In this document: positions 35,955 to 44,692 of the stretch, in pieces | Position numbering within the stretch: the stretch's first letter is position 1 | Layout of the letters: each line of letters starts with the position of its first letter | NCBI GenBank assembly: GCA_019685575.1 | Contig: JABFQO010000007.1 | Coordinates: 1 to 64,000, forward strand | DNA: 64,000 nucleotides | Direction of reading: 5' to 3' | From: Candidatus Bathyarchaeota archaeon A05DMB-4 | GTDB lineage: Archaea > Thermoproteota > Bathyarchaeia > Bathyarchaeales > SOJC01 | Notes under the pieces: generated by a model | Told to the model about the DNA's origin: nothing | Seen by the model: only the letters and a program-made list of their open reading frames with translations | The model's database searches: none | Position numbers and translations under genes: made by a program

Positions 35955-37196
35955 ATGAAAAAGACGGCTGGCATCGTCCTTTCCTTATTGCTATTGGTGC
36001 CAATTATCTTTAGCTGGAGTTTTTACGCAGTAGGCGCAGTTTCTCTTTCCGAAAGCGAGTTTCTAGTCAAAGCGAACGTGAGATTCACGGCATCAGGAGG
36101 CGCGTGGAATTTTTCTGAGGAAGAAAAAGAAATAAGCCTTTACATGAACAGCACGTGGCAAACCGTGATGCTAGTTAACAGTTCTTATTCTTTTGAAAAC
36201 ATAAAAACTGACGAAGACGGCAACAAACTCGCCATCCTAAATATGCCGTCAATCGAGCCGAATCAAAGCATCGAATACACGGTATTCTACCGCGTTCTTT
36301 CGAAACCTCGGAACATCCCAGACATCAACAAAAACACTGCCCTAAACTTAACCGCCATCCCCAGCAACCTATCGCAAGCTTATTTGGGAAACAGTGGAAC
36401 ATGGATGACCAACAACGCTACAATTCGAGCGCTCGCTGAAACACTGGCGGAAAACCAAACCACTGTTCTGGCGATTATTGAGAAATTTATACGTTGGATA
36501 TGGGATAACATTGAATACGGTTCCAACGAGGTGCCGTTATACCCGAATGAAACCATGTCCCAGAAACGAGGAGACTGCGACGACCAAGCAATTTTGCTTG
36601 TTTCCATGTGCCGCATTGTAGGAATTCCTGCGTACTTGCAAATAGGCAGTATTTACCGTCCTCAAGTTGAAAATGAAACGTCGACTGGGTGGGAAGGGCA
36701 TGTTGAAAGCACTCAGAACCACGTTGGATGGCACGGTTGGGCCATGGTATACGTTCCGCCTTGGGAATGGTTGCCCGTCGATTTGATGTATATTTACACA
36801 CTTTCAAAAAATGACGCCTTAAACGCGATAAAGACTGCCGCAGTAACTTCGCAAAGAGTCATCCAATACATGAACATAATCCAAACAGACTACGTGTCAA
36901 AGGCGCGGGATTACCGAAGCTTCCTGATAAACAACGACTTTTATATTCAAACTTTTGACGAAATCATCGCCGTGCGGGAAGCGAACCCTTTCGAGTTTTT
37001 GTCGGAATGGTTGAACACCTTAGTTAAATACGTGCTTGTAACGCTTTTGGTTGCTGGCGTAATTGTAGGGGTTCTTGTAGGTTTGTTTTACGCGAGACGG
37101 ATGAAAAAAAGAGGGGTCGTTGATTCTACCGCTGGGAATAGTCGAGTATTGTGTGGGCGTAAATTTTCGTGGCATCCACCACGTCTTTTGCGTTGA
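35955..37196 (+). CDS. Exported transglutaminase-like protein with C-terminal membrane anchor
   Basis: A 413-residue protein: signal segment (residues 5-28), an extracellular beta-rich domain with many N-x-S/T sequons, and a transglutaminase-like core. The Cys lies in QKRGDCDDQAILLVSMCRIVGIPA, the His in NHVGWHGWAMVYVP and the Asp in EWLPVDLMYI, so the catalytic triad is intact. A span near residues 355-378 is followed by a basic tail. The last about 23 residues overlap the 3' end of the convergent M20 peptidase gene by 71 bases. A protease or cross-linking role at the cell surface is possible. Confidence 0.85.
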   Translation: MKKTAGIVLSLLLLVPIIFSWSFYAVGAVSLSESEFLVKANVRFTASGGAWNFSEEEKEISLYMNSTWQTVMLVNSSYSFENIKTDEDGNKLAILNMPSIEPNQSIEYTVFYRVLSKPRNIPDINKNTALNLTAIPSNLSQAYLGNSGTWMTNNATIRALAETLAENQTTVLAIIEKFIRWIWDNIEYGSNEVPLYPNETMSQKRGDCDDQAILLVSMCRIVGIPAYLQIGSIYRPQVENETSTGWEGHVESTQNHVGWHGWAMVYVPPWEWLPVDLMYIYTLSKNDALNAIKTAAVTSQRVIQYMNIIQTDYVSKARDYRSFLINNDFYIQTFDEIIAVREANPFEFLSEWLNTLVKYVLVTLLVAGVIVGVLVGLFYARRMKKRGVVDSTAGNSRVLCGRKFSWHPPRLLR

Positions 37197-38391
37197 CAAA
37201 CTCGTTGTAAGCATGGTTCACTTCGCCGTAGCCTGGACCAAACGAAATCGTCGGGATACCTAATGTTTCTCTGAAACTGTGAGCGTCGCTGGTCGCCGCC
37301 ATATAAATCGCTTGTGGCTTGTAGCCCAATACGTTTTTCCCGTGTTTCTGAAGAATCTTTACCAAAGGCTCGTTCGCAGGCGTGTAAGATGCAAGAGTGC
37401 GGTTGGTGATTTGATATTCGAAATCTTTTGACGTAATGAATTTTATGAATTCCTCGACTGCGTCTGGGTGCCCTCCTGCTGGGATTCGTATGTCAATTTC
37501 GGCTTCGCATTGTTCGGGAACGACATTGGTTTTAGTTCCGCCTTTTATCGTACCTATGTTCACTGTGTAATGGTCCATGGTTCTTGTAAGCTCTTTTGGA
37601 CGAATTCCCATTCCCTTCGCAGTTCTTGTCATGTCAAGTTTGCCGTTGCGAACCAAGGCTTTTGCATCTTTCGGGGTTTTTACCGGCATCGCCTCGAGCA
37701 TATCTAACTTTTTCAGAGCCTTAATCAACAGCAGAATAGCGTTTTTCCCGAAAGCCGGCGTGCTTCCGTGTGCTGGTTTGCCTTTTGCTATTAGCCTCAC
37801 CCATAGGTTGCCGCGTTCGCCTCCGATGATTGAGTATTGAGAATGCAAGTAGCCCGTGGGCTCGGTGATGAGGCAGACGTCGCCGTCGAGTTTGTGGTTT
37901 TTGAGCAACCAATGCGCGCCTGCAGGTCCGTTGTCTTCCTCGTCGCATACCACGGCTAAAACCGCTGTTCCGCTTAGTTCTTTCTCCAAGCAAGCTAACG
38001 CTGCACTTGCCATAAGCATCGACGCTACGCCACCTTTCATGTCGGAAGCCCCCCTTCCATAGATCTTGCCGTCTTCGATTGTTCCGCTGTAGGGTGGGAC
38101 TTTCCAGTGTTTTGGGTCGCCGGCTGGGACGACGTCGATATGTCCGCATAGGATTATTTTCGGCGTCCCTTTCCCAACTGTTGCTAAGATGTTGACATGG
38201 CCTTTCCTTGGCTCGTATCTTTTGTAAGAAACCCCGTGCTTGTCAAGGAAGGTTTCGACAACCTTTGCAACCTTTGTTACGTCTCCTGGAGGGTTTTCTC
38301 CACCCGCTTGAACTAATTTGGAGCAGAAATCAACCACTTCTTTCTCATGTTCTTTTAAAAATTCGTCAACTTTTCGGTTTAGCGCCTTCAA
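37126..38391 (-). CDS. M20 family metallopeptidase (ArgE/DapE-like)
   Basis: A 421-residue zinc deacylase or peptidase. The first metal-binding stretch is ILCGHIDVVPAGD, the bridging Asp lies in YGRGASDMKGG, and the Glu pair in AVVCDEEDNGPAGAH; a dimerisation domain covers about 190-300 and a late His lies in TSDAHSFRE. Candidates are acetylornithine deacetylase, succinyl-diaminopimelate desuccinylase or an aminoacylase; the substrate cannot be chosen. It is a single-gene unit and its 3' end overlaps the transglutaminase-like gene. Confidence 0.92.
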   Translation of the reverse strand: MKALNRKVDEFLKEHEKEVVDFCSKLVQAGGENPPGDVTKVAKVVETFLDKHGVSYKRYEPRKGHVNILATVGKGTPKIILCGHIDVVPAGDPKHWKVPPYSGTIEDGKIYGRGASDMKGGVASMLMASAALACLEKELSGTAVLAVVCDEEDNGPAGAHWLLKNHKLDGDVCLITEPTGYLHSQYSIIGGERGNLWVRLIAKGKPAHGSTPAFGKNAILLLIKALKKLDMLEAMPVKTPKDAKALVRNGKLDMTRTAKGMGIRPKELTRTMDHYTVNIGTIKGGTKTNVVPEQCEAEIDIRIPAGGHPDAVEEFIKFITSKDFEYQITNRTLASYTPANEPLVKILQKHGKNVLGYKPQAIYMAATSDAHSFRETLGIPTISFGPGYGEVNHAYNEFVNAKDVVDATKIYAHTILDYSQR

Positions 38392-38555
38392 AGTTCAATC
38401 CTCAAATCGAGGATATTTTTTAGGTTTATTTGTTTTTAAGGTTATTCAATGTTTGAAACAGTTGACCTCAAGCGCAAGCAAATCCTTAATAAACAAGATT
38501 GTCTCCTTTCTGTAAAGCTTGCAAGAAAACTATCTCGTGGAGAGTAGTCTAACGC

Positions 38556-39011
38556 ATGGCAAAATTCAAAATAATCATATCTGATCCAGAAACTGGAAAA
38601 TCGCAAGCAGTGGAGCTTGAGGGTTCTCGCGCCGTTCCGTTAATCGGAAGAAAACTCGGCGAAACAATAGACGGCGCCATTGTTGGTTTGAGTGGCCAAA
38701 AGGTGCAGATCACTGGTGGATGCGATAGGGACGGTTTTCCGATGCGTTTTGACGTTCACGGCGGAGTCAGAGCTAACATTATACTCAGCGAGGGTGTAGG
38801 TTTTCATCCAAAACGTGAAGGTGAAAGACGAAGAAAAAACGTGAGAGGTAGCGTTATCACCGAAGAGATAGCGCAAATTAACATGAAAATCGCCAAGAAC
38901 CCAGAAAAAGAAAAGTCAGAAAAAATTGAAAAAACAGAAAAGGCTCTACCCGACGAGAAGACTATTGAAGAACAACCTAAAACAGAACCTACGCAACACC
39001 AACAACAATAA
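38556..39011 (+). CDS. rps6e: 30S ribosomal protein S6e
   Basis: Small-subunit protein of the archaeal/eukaryotic S6e family. The conserved core (residues 1-110) has FKIIISDPETGKSQ, LIGRKLGETIDG, ITGGCDRDGFPMR and RRRKNVRGSVITEEIAQIN. A Lys/Glu/Gln-rich low-complexity tail of about 40 residues follows (KEKSEKIEKTEKALPDEK), longer than in most archaeal S6e. It starts the translation cluster; aIF2-gamma follows after 114 bases. Confidence 0.97.
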   Translation: MAKFKIIISDPETGKSQAVELEGSRAVPLIGRKLGETIDGAIVGLSGQKVQITGGCDRDGFPMRFDVHGGVRANIILSEGVGFHPKREGERRRKNVRGSVITEEIAQINMKIAKNPEKEKSEKIEKTEKALPDEKTIEEQPKTEPTQHQQQ

Positions 39012-39125
39012 TCTTCAAAGAAAACCACAAAAAACATTCACATAAAATAATCTCTTTTGCGAAAAGATCTCCCCTTCATCACATAACTCTTTTATCTTTC
39101 ACATGTAAAGTAAGTGAGGAGAATC

Positions 39126-40379
39126 ATGTCCGAACTTCAAAGCAAACAAAGTCTTCCAGCACAACCAGAGGTCAACATAGGCACGATTGGCCACGTTGAC
39201 CATGGAAAAACCTCGCTGGTCAAAGCCCTAACTGGCATCTGGGCGTCACGCCACAGCGAAGAGCTCCGCCGAGGCATTACAATCCGATTAGGCTATGCTG
39301 ATGCGCCGATTTACAAATGCCCCAACTGTAACGCCCCAGAATGCTACACAACAAAACCCGTTTGTCCCAACTGCAAAACCAAATGCGAATTCCTACGCGC
39401 CGTAAGTTTTGTCGACGCGCCTGGCCATGAGGCACTGATGGCCACTATGCTTTCGGGGGCGGCGATTATGGATGGCGCGTTGCTTGTTATCGCGGCAGAC
39501 GAACCGTGCCCCCAGCCCCAGACAAGAGAACACCTTGCTGCGGCGGAAATCGTGGGCTTGAAGAATTTGGTTATCGTGCAGAACAAGATTGATTTAGTTG
39601 ACGAGAAAAGGGCCTTAGAAAGTTATCAGGAAATCATTAATTTTGTGCGTGGTGGTGTTGCAGAAGGCGCGCCGATAGTTCCGGTTTCTTCACAAAGGAA
39701 CATCAACATAGACGCGTTGATCCAAACTATGGAAGAATATATACCGACGCCAAAACGCGATCCTAACTTGCCGCCTATAATGCACGTCATCCGTTCCTTC
39801 GACATAAATAAACCCGGTACACCCGTAGAAGACTTGGCCGGCGGAGTACTAGGCGGTAGTATTTCGCAAGGAAAATTCAGCGTGGGTGAGGAAATAGAAA
39901 TCAGACCGGGGATTAGAGTGGAAAAGAGCGGAGGGGTAACTTATGAGCCTCTTTTTACTGAAATCGTTAGTTTGCAAGCGGGCGGGAAAAAAGTAAAAAC
40001 TGCGCAGTGTGGCGGTTTAGTAGGCATCGGCACACTACTCGACCCTGCGCTGACGAAGGCCGACGGTTTAACAGGAAACCTTGTGGGCAAACCAAACCAG
40101 TTACCTCAAACCTTGACGGAGTTCACATTGGAAATGTTTCTCTTCAAGCAAGTCGTGGGAACAAAAGAACTTGCTGAGGTAGGGAAAATACAGGTTCGTG
40201 AACTTTTCTTGTTGGATGTTGGAGCAACGATCACCTCGGGAACGGTGGTTTCTATAAAGGGCGACACGGTTACGTTTCGGCTAGGGCGACCTGTCTGCGC
40301 AAAAGAAGGTTCACGAGTGGCAGTGAACAGAAAAATTGGAGGCAGATGGCGACTAATCGGGTATGGAATACTAGTTTAA
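39126..40379 (+). CDS. eif2g: Translation initiation factor aIF2 subunit gamma
   Basis: GTPase that carries initiator Met-tRNA to the small subunit. G1 is [11 protein letters not shown]3 DAPGH, G4 QNKIDLV, with the zinc knuckle [10 protein letters not shown] and CPNCKTKC between switch regions. Domains 2 and 3 follow from about residue 205. An upstream GTG (39114) is open, but GAGGAG at 39115-39120 fits ATG 39126 exactly. The downstream PIN gene starts four bases after the stop. Confidence 0.97.
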   Translation: MSELQSKQSLPAQPEVNIGTIGHVDHGKTSLVKALTGIWASRHSEELRRGITIRLGYADAPIYKCPNCNAPECYTTKPVCPNCKTKCEFLRAVSFVDAPGHEALMATMLSGAAIMDGALLVIAADEPCPQPQTREHLAAAEIVGLKNLVIVQNKIDLVDEKRALESYQEIINFVRGGVAEGAPIVPVSSQRNINIDALIQTMEEYIPTPKRDPNLPPIMHVIRSFDINKPGTPVEDLAGGVLGGSISQGKFSVGEEIEIRPGIRVEKSGGVTYEPLFTEIVSLQAGGKKVKTAQCGGLVGIGTLLDPALTKADGLTGNLVGKPNQLPQTLTEFTLEMFLFKQVVGTKELAEVGKIQVRELFLLDVGATITSGTVVSIKGDTVTFRLGRPVCAKEGSRVAVNRKIGGRWRLIGYGILV

Positions 40380-40383
40380 GCAA

Positions 40384-40800
40384 ATGTTTTTGGAAATAAA
40401 ATTGGGCAAAAAAATCATCATAGATACAAATTTTCTTTTTGTGCCGTCGATGTTTCGATTAGACATTTTTGAAGAGATGGGTAACATCTTCGGCCAACGC
40501 ATAGAACCGATCATTCTTTTGCCGACCTATAAAGAACTAAAAAAGCTCGCCGAATCGGAATCACCGAAAATGCGCAAAAACGCGTCGCTCGGACTTGAAC
40601 TTGCCAAAAAATGCAAAATAGTAGAGGTTGATCGAAGAAACATGGAATCAAACGACGACTTAATCTTCAGAATGGCCGTTGAATGGAAGTGTCCCGTAGC
40701 GACTAATGATAGAGAGTTGAGGACAAGATTAAGAAAAGCAGGCGTCGCGGTGGTTTTTTTGAGGCAAAAATCTCGTTTGGCGGTAGAAGGAGGTATTTAG
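40384..40800 (+). CDS. PIN-domain RNA-binding nuclease-like protein (FCF1/VapC9 type)
   Basis: A 138-residue PIN domain. KKIIIDTNFLFVP carries the first Asp, LPTYKELKKLAE the Glu, and NDDLIFRMAVEWKCPVATNDRELRTRL the last acidic residues, so the Mg-binding set is complete. Stand-alone archaeal PIN proteins in this place, between aIF2-gamma and rpo7, are probably ribosome-maturation endonucleases rather than toxins; no antitoxin gene is nearby. Translation is likely coupled to aIF2-gamma. Confidence 0.9.
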   Translation: MFLEIKLGKKIIIDTNFLFVPSMFRLDIFEEMGNIFGQRIEPIILLPTYKELKKLAESESPKMRKNASLGLELAKKCKIVEVDRRNMESNDDLIFRMAVEWKCPVATNDRELRTRLRKAGVAVVFLRQKSRLAVEGGI

Positions 40801-40872
40801 GGAATTGTTTAAATCCTATCTCAAACTTTATGTGAGAGAAAAGCCTCGTTGTGAAGGAGGCAAGACTGCTAC

Positions 40873-41487
40873 ATGTTTAAACTCGTAACTCTGGAAGATA
40901 CGACTCGCATTCCGCCCGAAAAGTTCGGTAACCCCCCAAGCATCGTGGGCTATGAACAGCTTAAAATGAAATACGAAGGCATGGTTGACGAAGAATTAGG
41001 TTATGTCGTGGCGGTTACAAAGATTCAAGTTAACCCCGTTGGAAAGATTATTCCAGGCGACGGCGCCACTTACCATAAAGTCAAATTTTCGCTTTTGACG
41101 TTCCTTCCGAAGGTTCAAGAGGTTGTCGAGGGCGAAGTTGTCGAAATTGCAGATTTTGGAGCGTTTGTGAGGATTGGTCCGTTGGACGCGTTGCTTCACG
41201 TGTCGCAGCTTATGGACGATTTCATATCCTATGACGAGAAACAAGGTGTGCTTCTTGGGAAAGAGACAAGACGCAAACTAGCCACAGGAGACCATGTGCG
41301 TGTAAGAATAACAGCGGTTTCGCTTGGGCGTGGAGGTAGTTCAGGCAAAATTGGAGTCACCGCGAGACAACCTTTCCTCGGAAAACTCGAGTGGATTAAC
41401 GAGGACGTAAGACGAATAACCGGAAAAGCAGAAGAGAAAACGAAAAAGCCAGAAAAACCCGAGAAAACTGAGAAAAAAGCAAAATAG
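40873..41487 (+). CDS. rpo7: RNA polymerase subunit Rpo7 (RpoE')
   Basis: Stalk subunit of archaeal RNA polymerase, homologous to Rpb7. The N-terminal tip domain (residues 1-80) is followed by an S1 RNA-binding domain (VVEGEVVEIADFGAFVRIGPLDALLHVSQL). A Lys/Glu/Pro tail (EEKTKKPEKPEKTEKKAK) extends it by about 20 residues beyond the usual end. AAGGAGG at 40855-40861 lies before ATG 40873. The downstream spt4 gene follows after 13 bases. Confidence 0.97.
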   Translation: MFKLVTLEDTTRIPPEKFGNPPSIVGYEQLKMKYEGMVDEELGYVVAVTKIQVNPVGKIIPGDGATYHKVKFSLLTFLPKVQEVVEGEVVEIADFGAFVRIGPLDALLHVSQLMDDFISYDEKQGVLLGKETRRKLATGDHVRVRITAVSLGRGGSSGKIGVTARQPFLGKLEWINEDVRRITGKAEEKTKKPEKPEKTEKKAK

Positions 41488-41500
41488 GATGTGTTAAAAG

Positions 41501-41686
41501 TTGCCTGAAAAAGCGTGCAGAGAGTGTCGTTTGTTATCCACGGGTTCTGTTTGTCCAAGATGCAAATCCGCTTCGCTTAGTGATGATTTTTCCGGCTTGG
41601 TTATCATTTTTGACCCCGAGACTTCTGCGATAGCGAAAGCCATGAAGGTAAAAGAAAAGGGACGTTATGCTTTGCGTGTAAGGTGA
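41501..41686 (+). CDS. spt4: Transcription elongation factor Spt4 (RpoE'')
   Basis: A 61-residue zinc protein, partner of Spt5 in processive transcription. Two pairs of cysteines (CREC at about 6-9; CPRC at about 18-21) form the zinc site; SGLVIIFDPETSAIAKAM and KGRYALRVR form the Spt5-binding sheet. Starts at TTG 41501. The stop overlaps the start of the next gene by four bases. Confidence 0.95.
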   Translation: MPEKACRECRLLSTGSVCPRCKSASLSDDFSGLVIIFDPETSAIAKAMKVKEKGRYALRVR

Positions 41687-42219
41687 TTCAGATTCGTTTT
41701 CTCACCGAATCTCAACGGGTTCAACTAAAGACGCCGCTGGGCAGACTGCTTAGAGGCTCGTTTAATCAGACAATGCGGGAATTTGAAACTGTTGTAAAGA
41801 CCAAAAAACCCGTCATGATCGTCTCAGTCGGCGATGCGGTTTCTGAGGTACTGCTTAAGCATAATGTTTTTCCTAAGGTCATAATCGTCGATTCTGTAGT
41901 GATGAGGAAACCGATTGAACCCCTTAAAACAGAAAGTTACGAGACTATCCACGTCAGGAACAAGGCAGGAACAATCTCAGACGAGGCTTGGTTTGCCATC
42001 GAATCCGCCATAAAGAAACCGTCCAAAGTGAAAGTCGTCGTTGAAGGAGAGGAAGATTTGCTCGCATTGGTGGCGATTTTAAGTGCGCCCGAAAAATCTT
42101 TGGTTGTGTACGGTCAGCCTCGTGAGGGTATGGTGGTTGTTGAAGCGACTGCTACAAAGAAAGGCGAAATTAGAACAATTGTCGATGCTATGGAGCGACG
42201 CACGGTCTCGAAAAGCTAA
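41683..42219 (+). CDS. GTP-dependent dephospho-CoA kinase (DUF359 family)
   Basis: A 178-residue member of the family shown in archaea to carry out the last step of CoA synthesis, GTP-dependent phosphorylation of dephospho-CoA. Family segments are VSVGDAVSEVLL, KVIIVDSVVMRKP, VRNKAGTIS, KVVVEGEEDLLALVAIL and VVYGQPREGMVVVEA. GTG 41683 overlaps the end of spt4. This gene sits between spt4 and rps24e in many archaea, supporting the call. Confidence 0.93.
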   Translation: MIQIRFLTESQRVQLKTPLGRLLRGSFNQTMREFETVVKTKKPVMIVSVGDAVSEVLLKHNVFPKVIIVDSVVMRKPIEPLKTESYETIHVRNKAGTISDEAWFAIESAIKKPSKVKVVVEGEEDLLALVAILSAPEKSLVVYGQPREGMVVVEATATKKGEIRTIVDAMERRTVSKS

Positions 42220-42265
42220 AGTAAGAGATGTGCATCTGTGTGAACATCAATTGGATGGAAACGCA

Positions 42266-42670
42266 ATGAAGGTCAAAATCATTACTCAGCGTCATAACCC
42301 CTTGCTAAAGAGAAGAGAAGTCGTTTTTGAGGCAGAACACGGAACGCGTGAGGGCACTTTAACCCGCGCTGAGTTGCGGAAAAATTTGGCTGAAATCCTG
42401 AAAACAAACGTTGACTTGATTTTTATTCAACGCGCAGTAACAAAAACTGGTACTCAGATCACCGTAGGCGAGGCAAACGTTTACGACACGGTTGCGCAAG
42501 CAAAACTTGTCGAAACAAAACATATCTTCGAAAGAAACATTCCACCAGCCAAACCAAAGGAAGGAGAAGCGCCCGCGGCAAAACCTGCCGAGGCGGCACC
42601 ACAAAAAGAAGAGAAGAATAAACCGAAAGAAGAAGAAAAGAAAGCTGAACAAAAACCTAAGGAGGCATAA
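42266..42670 (+). CDS. rps24e: 30S ribosomal protein S24e
   Basis: S24e core in residues 1-95: MKVKIITQRHNPLLKRREV, TLTRAELRKNLAEIL and FIQRAVTKTGTQITVGEANVY. The remaining about 40 residues are a Lys/Glu/Ala/Pro-rich tail. The frame is open back to 42083, inside the preceding gene, but ATG 42266 gives the conserved N-terminus. S27ae follows three bases after the stop, and AAGGAGG at its end is the ribosome site for that gene. Confidence 0.96.
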   Translation: MKVKIITQRHNPLLKRREVVFEAEHGTREGTLTRAELRKNLAEILKTNVDLIFIQRAVTKTGTQITVGEANVYDTVAQAKLVETKHIFERNIPPAKPKEGEAPAAKPAEAAPQKEEKNKPKEEEKKAEQKPKEA

Positions 42671-42673
42671 TAA

Positions 42674-42994
42674 ATGTCAAAGAAAGAAAAAGCAGAAAAC
42701 CCAGCAAAAGAAACTAAGGAACCAAAAGAAGAAAAACCTATCGAGGCTCCAGAAGCCCCAACAGAAGCAGAAGCGCCTGTTGCCAAAAAACCTGCAAAAG
42801 GGAAAATTAAAAGAAAAAAGAGAATCGGGAAGAAAATTTACACGCTTTACAAGATTGACGGCGAAACCATAACGCGCGTGAGACCCTTCTGTGAACGTTG
42901 CGGACCAGGCTATTTCATGGCGGATCATGGCAACCGTTTTGCTTGCGGGCACTGTGGCTTTACGAGGTATAAAGTGGCTGAACCCGCTGAATAA
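42674..42994 (+). CDS. rps27ae: 30S ribosomal protein S27ae
   Basis: Zinc-ribbon ribosomal protein. The conserved part (residues about 55-106) has IYTLYKIDG, then CERCGPGYFMADHGNRFACGHCG with four zinc cysteines. The first about 45 residues are a Lys/Glu/Pro/Ala low-complexity extension that most archaeal S27ae proteins lack. ATG 42674 is preceded by AAGGAGG at 42658-42664. Last gene of the aIF2-gamma to S27ae run. Confidence 0.96.
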   Translation: MSKKEKAENPAKETKEPKEEKPIEAPEAPTEAEAPVAKKPAKGKIKRKKRIGKKIYTLYKIDGETITRVRPFCERCGPGYFMADHGNRFACGHCGFTRYKVAEPAE

Positions 42995-43045
42995 GTAAGC
43001 ACGTTTTTATCTTACATATATGCTAAGTAAGTGTGGCGGCGAGTA

Positions 43046-43474
43046 ATGTTACAAGTAAACGTTTTCCTCGAAAACATCTCAGCAGAACGATTTTGGGATA
43101 TTGAAAAACCTCTTCCGCAACTTCAGATTTCCACGAACCTCAACCTTGTTGGGATAAACAAAAAACAAGATGAACAATTAGAAGTACCCTTCGTGTTTTC
43201 AATCAATTATAACCCTGCCATCGCACAGATAAGCGTAAAAGGTAAGGCATTTGTCCGCGGTTCCAGAGAAGAAGTGTCTGACATCTATGACTCTTACACG
43301 CAGAAAAAGCCTCCACCGCCCATGATTGTTCAGGCTGTTTCAAACGTGGCATTTTTAGAATCTATTTTAATCTCTCGCATCTTGAATGTCCCCCCGCCTA
43401 TTCCGTTGCCTCAGGTTACGCCTCCGGCTGGCGCTGGTGAGAAGAAAAAGGGTGAACCTTCTTATCGTACATAA
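43046..43474 (+). CDS. Conserved archaeal protein, SecB-like pattern
   Basis: About 142 residues from ATG 43046 (GTG 43031 is also open). An N-terminal strand-rich part (LQVNVFLENISAERFW; FVFSINYNPAIAQISVKGKAFV) and a C-terminal helix ending in a Pro-rich segment (VAFLESILISRILNVPPPIP) follow the order seen in the export chaperone SecB, though identity is low and the call is tentative. A short Pro/Gly/Lys tail follows. It has its own promoter-like sequence (43004-43033) resembling that of aIF2-gamma. Its 3' end faces the ribosomal gene rps19. Confidence 0.7.
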   Translation: MLQVNVFLENISAERFWDIEKPLPQLQISTNLNLVGINKKQDEQLEVPFVFSINYNPAIAQISVKGKAFVRGSREEVSDIYDSYTQKKPPPPMIVQAVSNVAFLESILISRILNVPPPIPLPQVTPPAGAGEKKKGEPSYRT

Positions 43475-43495
43475 AAACAGAAGGTTGAAAACAGA

Positions 43496-43900
43496 TTATT
43501 TTAATGGCACATACATTGATGAACGAGAAGCCCCGATGCCAGGCGTGCCGTGTCGTACGGGTTGGTTGGTAATAGCGAACTCGCCCAAATAATGACCTAC
43601 CATCTCGGGGGTTATTTCAACGGGTGAGAATCCACTTCCATTATGAACGTGAACAGTGACGCCCACCATTTCTGGAAGAATCACCATGTCTCTGGCGTGA
43701 GTTTTCACGGCGACCATTTGTCCTTGACGTGTCGCTTCTTTGGCTTTTCGGATGTTTTCGATAAGTTTTCTTTGGTCAGCATTAAGTCCACGCTGAAGGC
43801 TCCGACGTTGCCGAGAAGGAAGCAAGCGGATAAACTCGTCCATTGACATTGCCTCAAGCTGATCGAACGGCAAACCCCTGTAAAGGAATTCTTTCGGCAT
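43496..43900 (-). CDS. rps19: 30S ribosomal protein S19
   Basis: S19 with the archaeal N-terminal extension: EFLYRGLPFDQLEAMSMDEFI, then PSRQRRSL, VKTHARDMVILPEMVGVTVHVHNG and the basic C-terminus QPVRHGTPGIGASRSS. It is the last gene of an L3-L4-L23-L2-S19 run; L22, S3 and the rest of the usual S10/spc order do not follow, because the convergent gene at 43046-43474 lies there. Confidence 0.97.
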   Translation of the reverse strand: MPKEFLYRGLPFDQLEAMSMDEFIRLLPSRQRRSLQRGLNADQRKLIENIRKAKEATRQGQMVAVKTHARDMVILPEMVGVTVHVHNGSGFSPVEITPEMVGHYLGEFAITNQPVRHGTPGIGASRSSMYVPLK

Positions 43901-43941
43901 AGCTTTTCCCTACATCTTGAATGCTTATTTTTCGGGGTCTC

Positions 43942-44679
43942 TTAAATCTTTACCTTCTTTCTTCCGCGCCCGGCGCTTCTCGCTGCGATTAAGCCGACTT
44001 TTTGCCCTGGCGACGCATGCCGTGAAACCGTGGTAACTCGACGTCCTCCACGTTTGCTACTTCCGTAAGGATGCACCGCGGCAACCATGGCAACGCCACG
44101 GGTTCTCGGATAGACACGCCCCTTGGCGTGCATTAGGTGATATCTTTTGCCTGCTTTCAGGAAAGGTTTGTCGACTCTACCTGCGCCTGCTATTACGCCT
44201 ACGGTAGCTCTGCAGTTGGCGTTGATGTAGTGGGTTTTTCCGGAGGGTAGTTTGATTATCGTTCCTTCGGGTGTGTGGGTGACTATTGTGGCGTAAGTCC
44301 CAGAGGATCTTGCAAGTTTTCCGCCGTCGTTAGGCGTCATTTCAATGTTACACACCAGCGTGCCTTCGGGGATTCTGCCTATGGGAAGTACGTTTCCGAT
44401 GTCTATCGGCGCGTTGCCTCCGATTTGTATTTGCTGTCCTTGATAGACGCCTTCGGGTGCCACCGTGTACCATGTTTCGCCGTTCTCCATTTTCACGACT
44501 GCGAAAGGTGCTCCTCTGCCCGCCTCATGTGTAAGTTCCACTATTGCTCCTTGAACAGCGCCTTCGAGTTCCTGTTTGTTCATGTGTGGGTACCTGACAG
44601 GAGCGATTCGTTTGTGTGTTGATGCGCGGAAAGTTGGAGCACCGCGACCGCGTCTTTGAACCCTAATTCTTTTCCCCAT
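43942..44679 (-). CDS. rpl2: 50S ribosomal protein L2
   Basis: L2, 245 residues, at the peptidyl-transferase centre. GKRIRVQRRGRGAPTFRAST at the N-terminus, then the SH3-like domain (GQQIQIGGNAPIDIGNVLPI) and the conserved loop with the catalytic-region histidine in VAMVAAVHPYGSSKRG. Both domains are complete. It follows rpl23 by 13 bases. Confidence 0.98.
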   Translation of the reverse strand: MGKRIRVQRRGRGAPTFRASTHKRIAPVRYPHMNKQELEGAVQGAIVELTHEAGRGAPFAVVKMENGETWYTVAPEGVYQGQQIQIGGNAPIDIGNVLPIGRIPEGTLVCNIEMTPNDGGKLARSSGTYATIVTHTPEGTIIKLPSGKTHYINANCRATVGVIAGAGRVDKPFLKAGKRYHLMHAKGRVYPRTRGVAMVAAVHPYGSSKRGGRRVTTVSRHASPGQKVGLIAARSAGRGRKKVKI

Positions 44680-44692
44680 AAATCACTGCCTC

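Noticed and set aside
40384-40800. Toxin-antitoxin VapC
   Set aside because: No antitoxin gene is adjacent; the gene is packed inside a conserved translation/transcription operon, which suggests an RNA-processing role.
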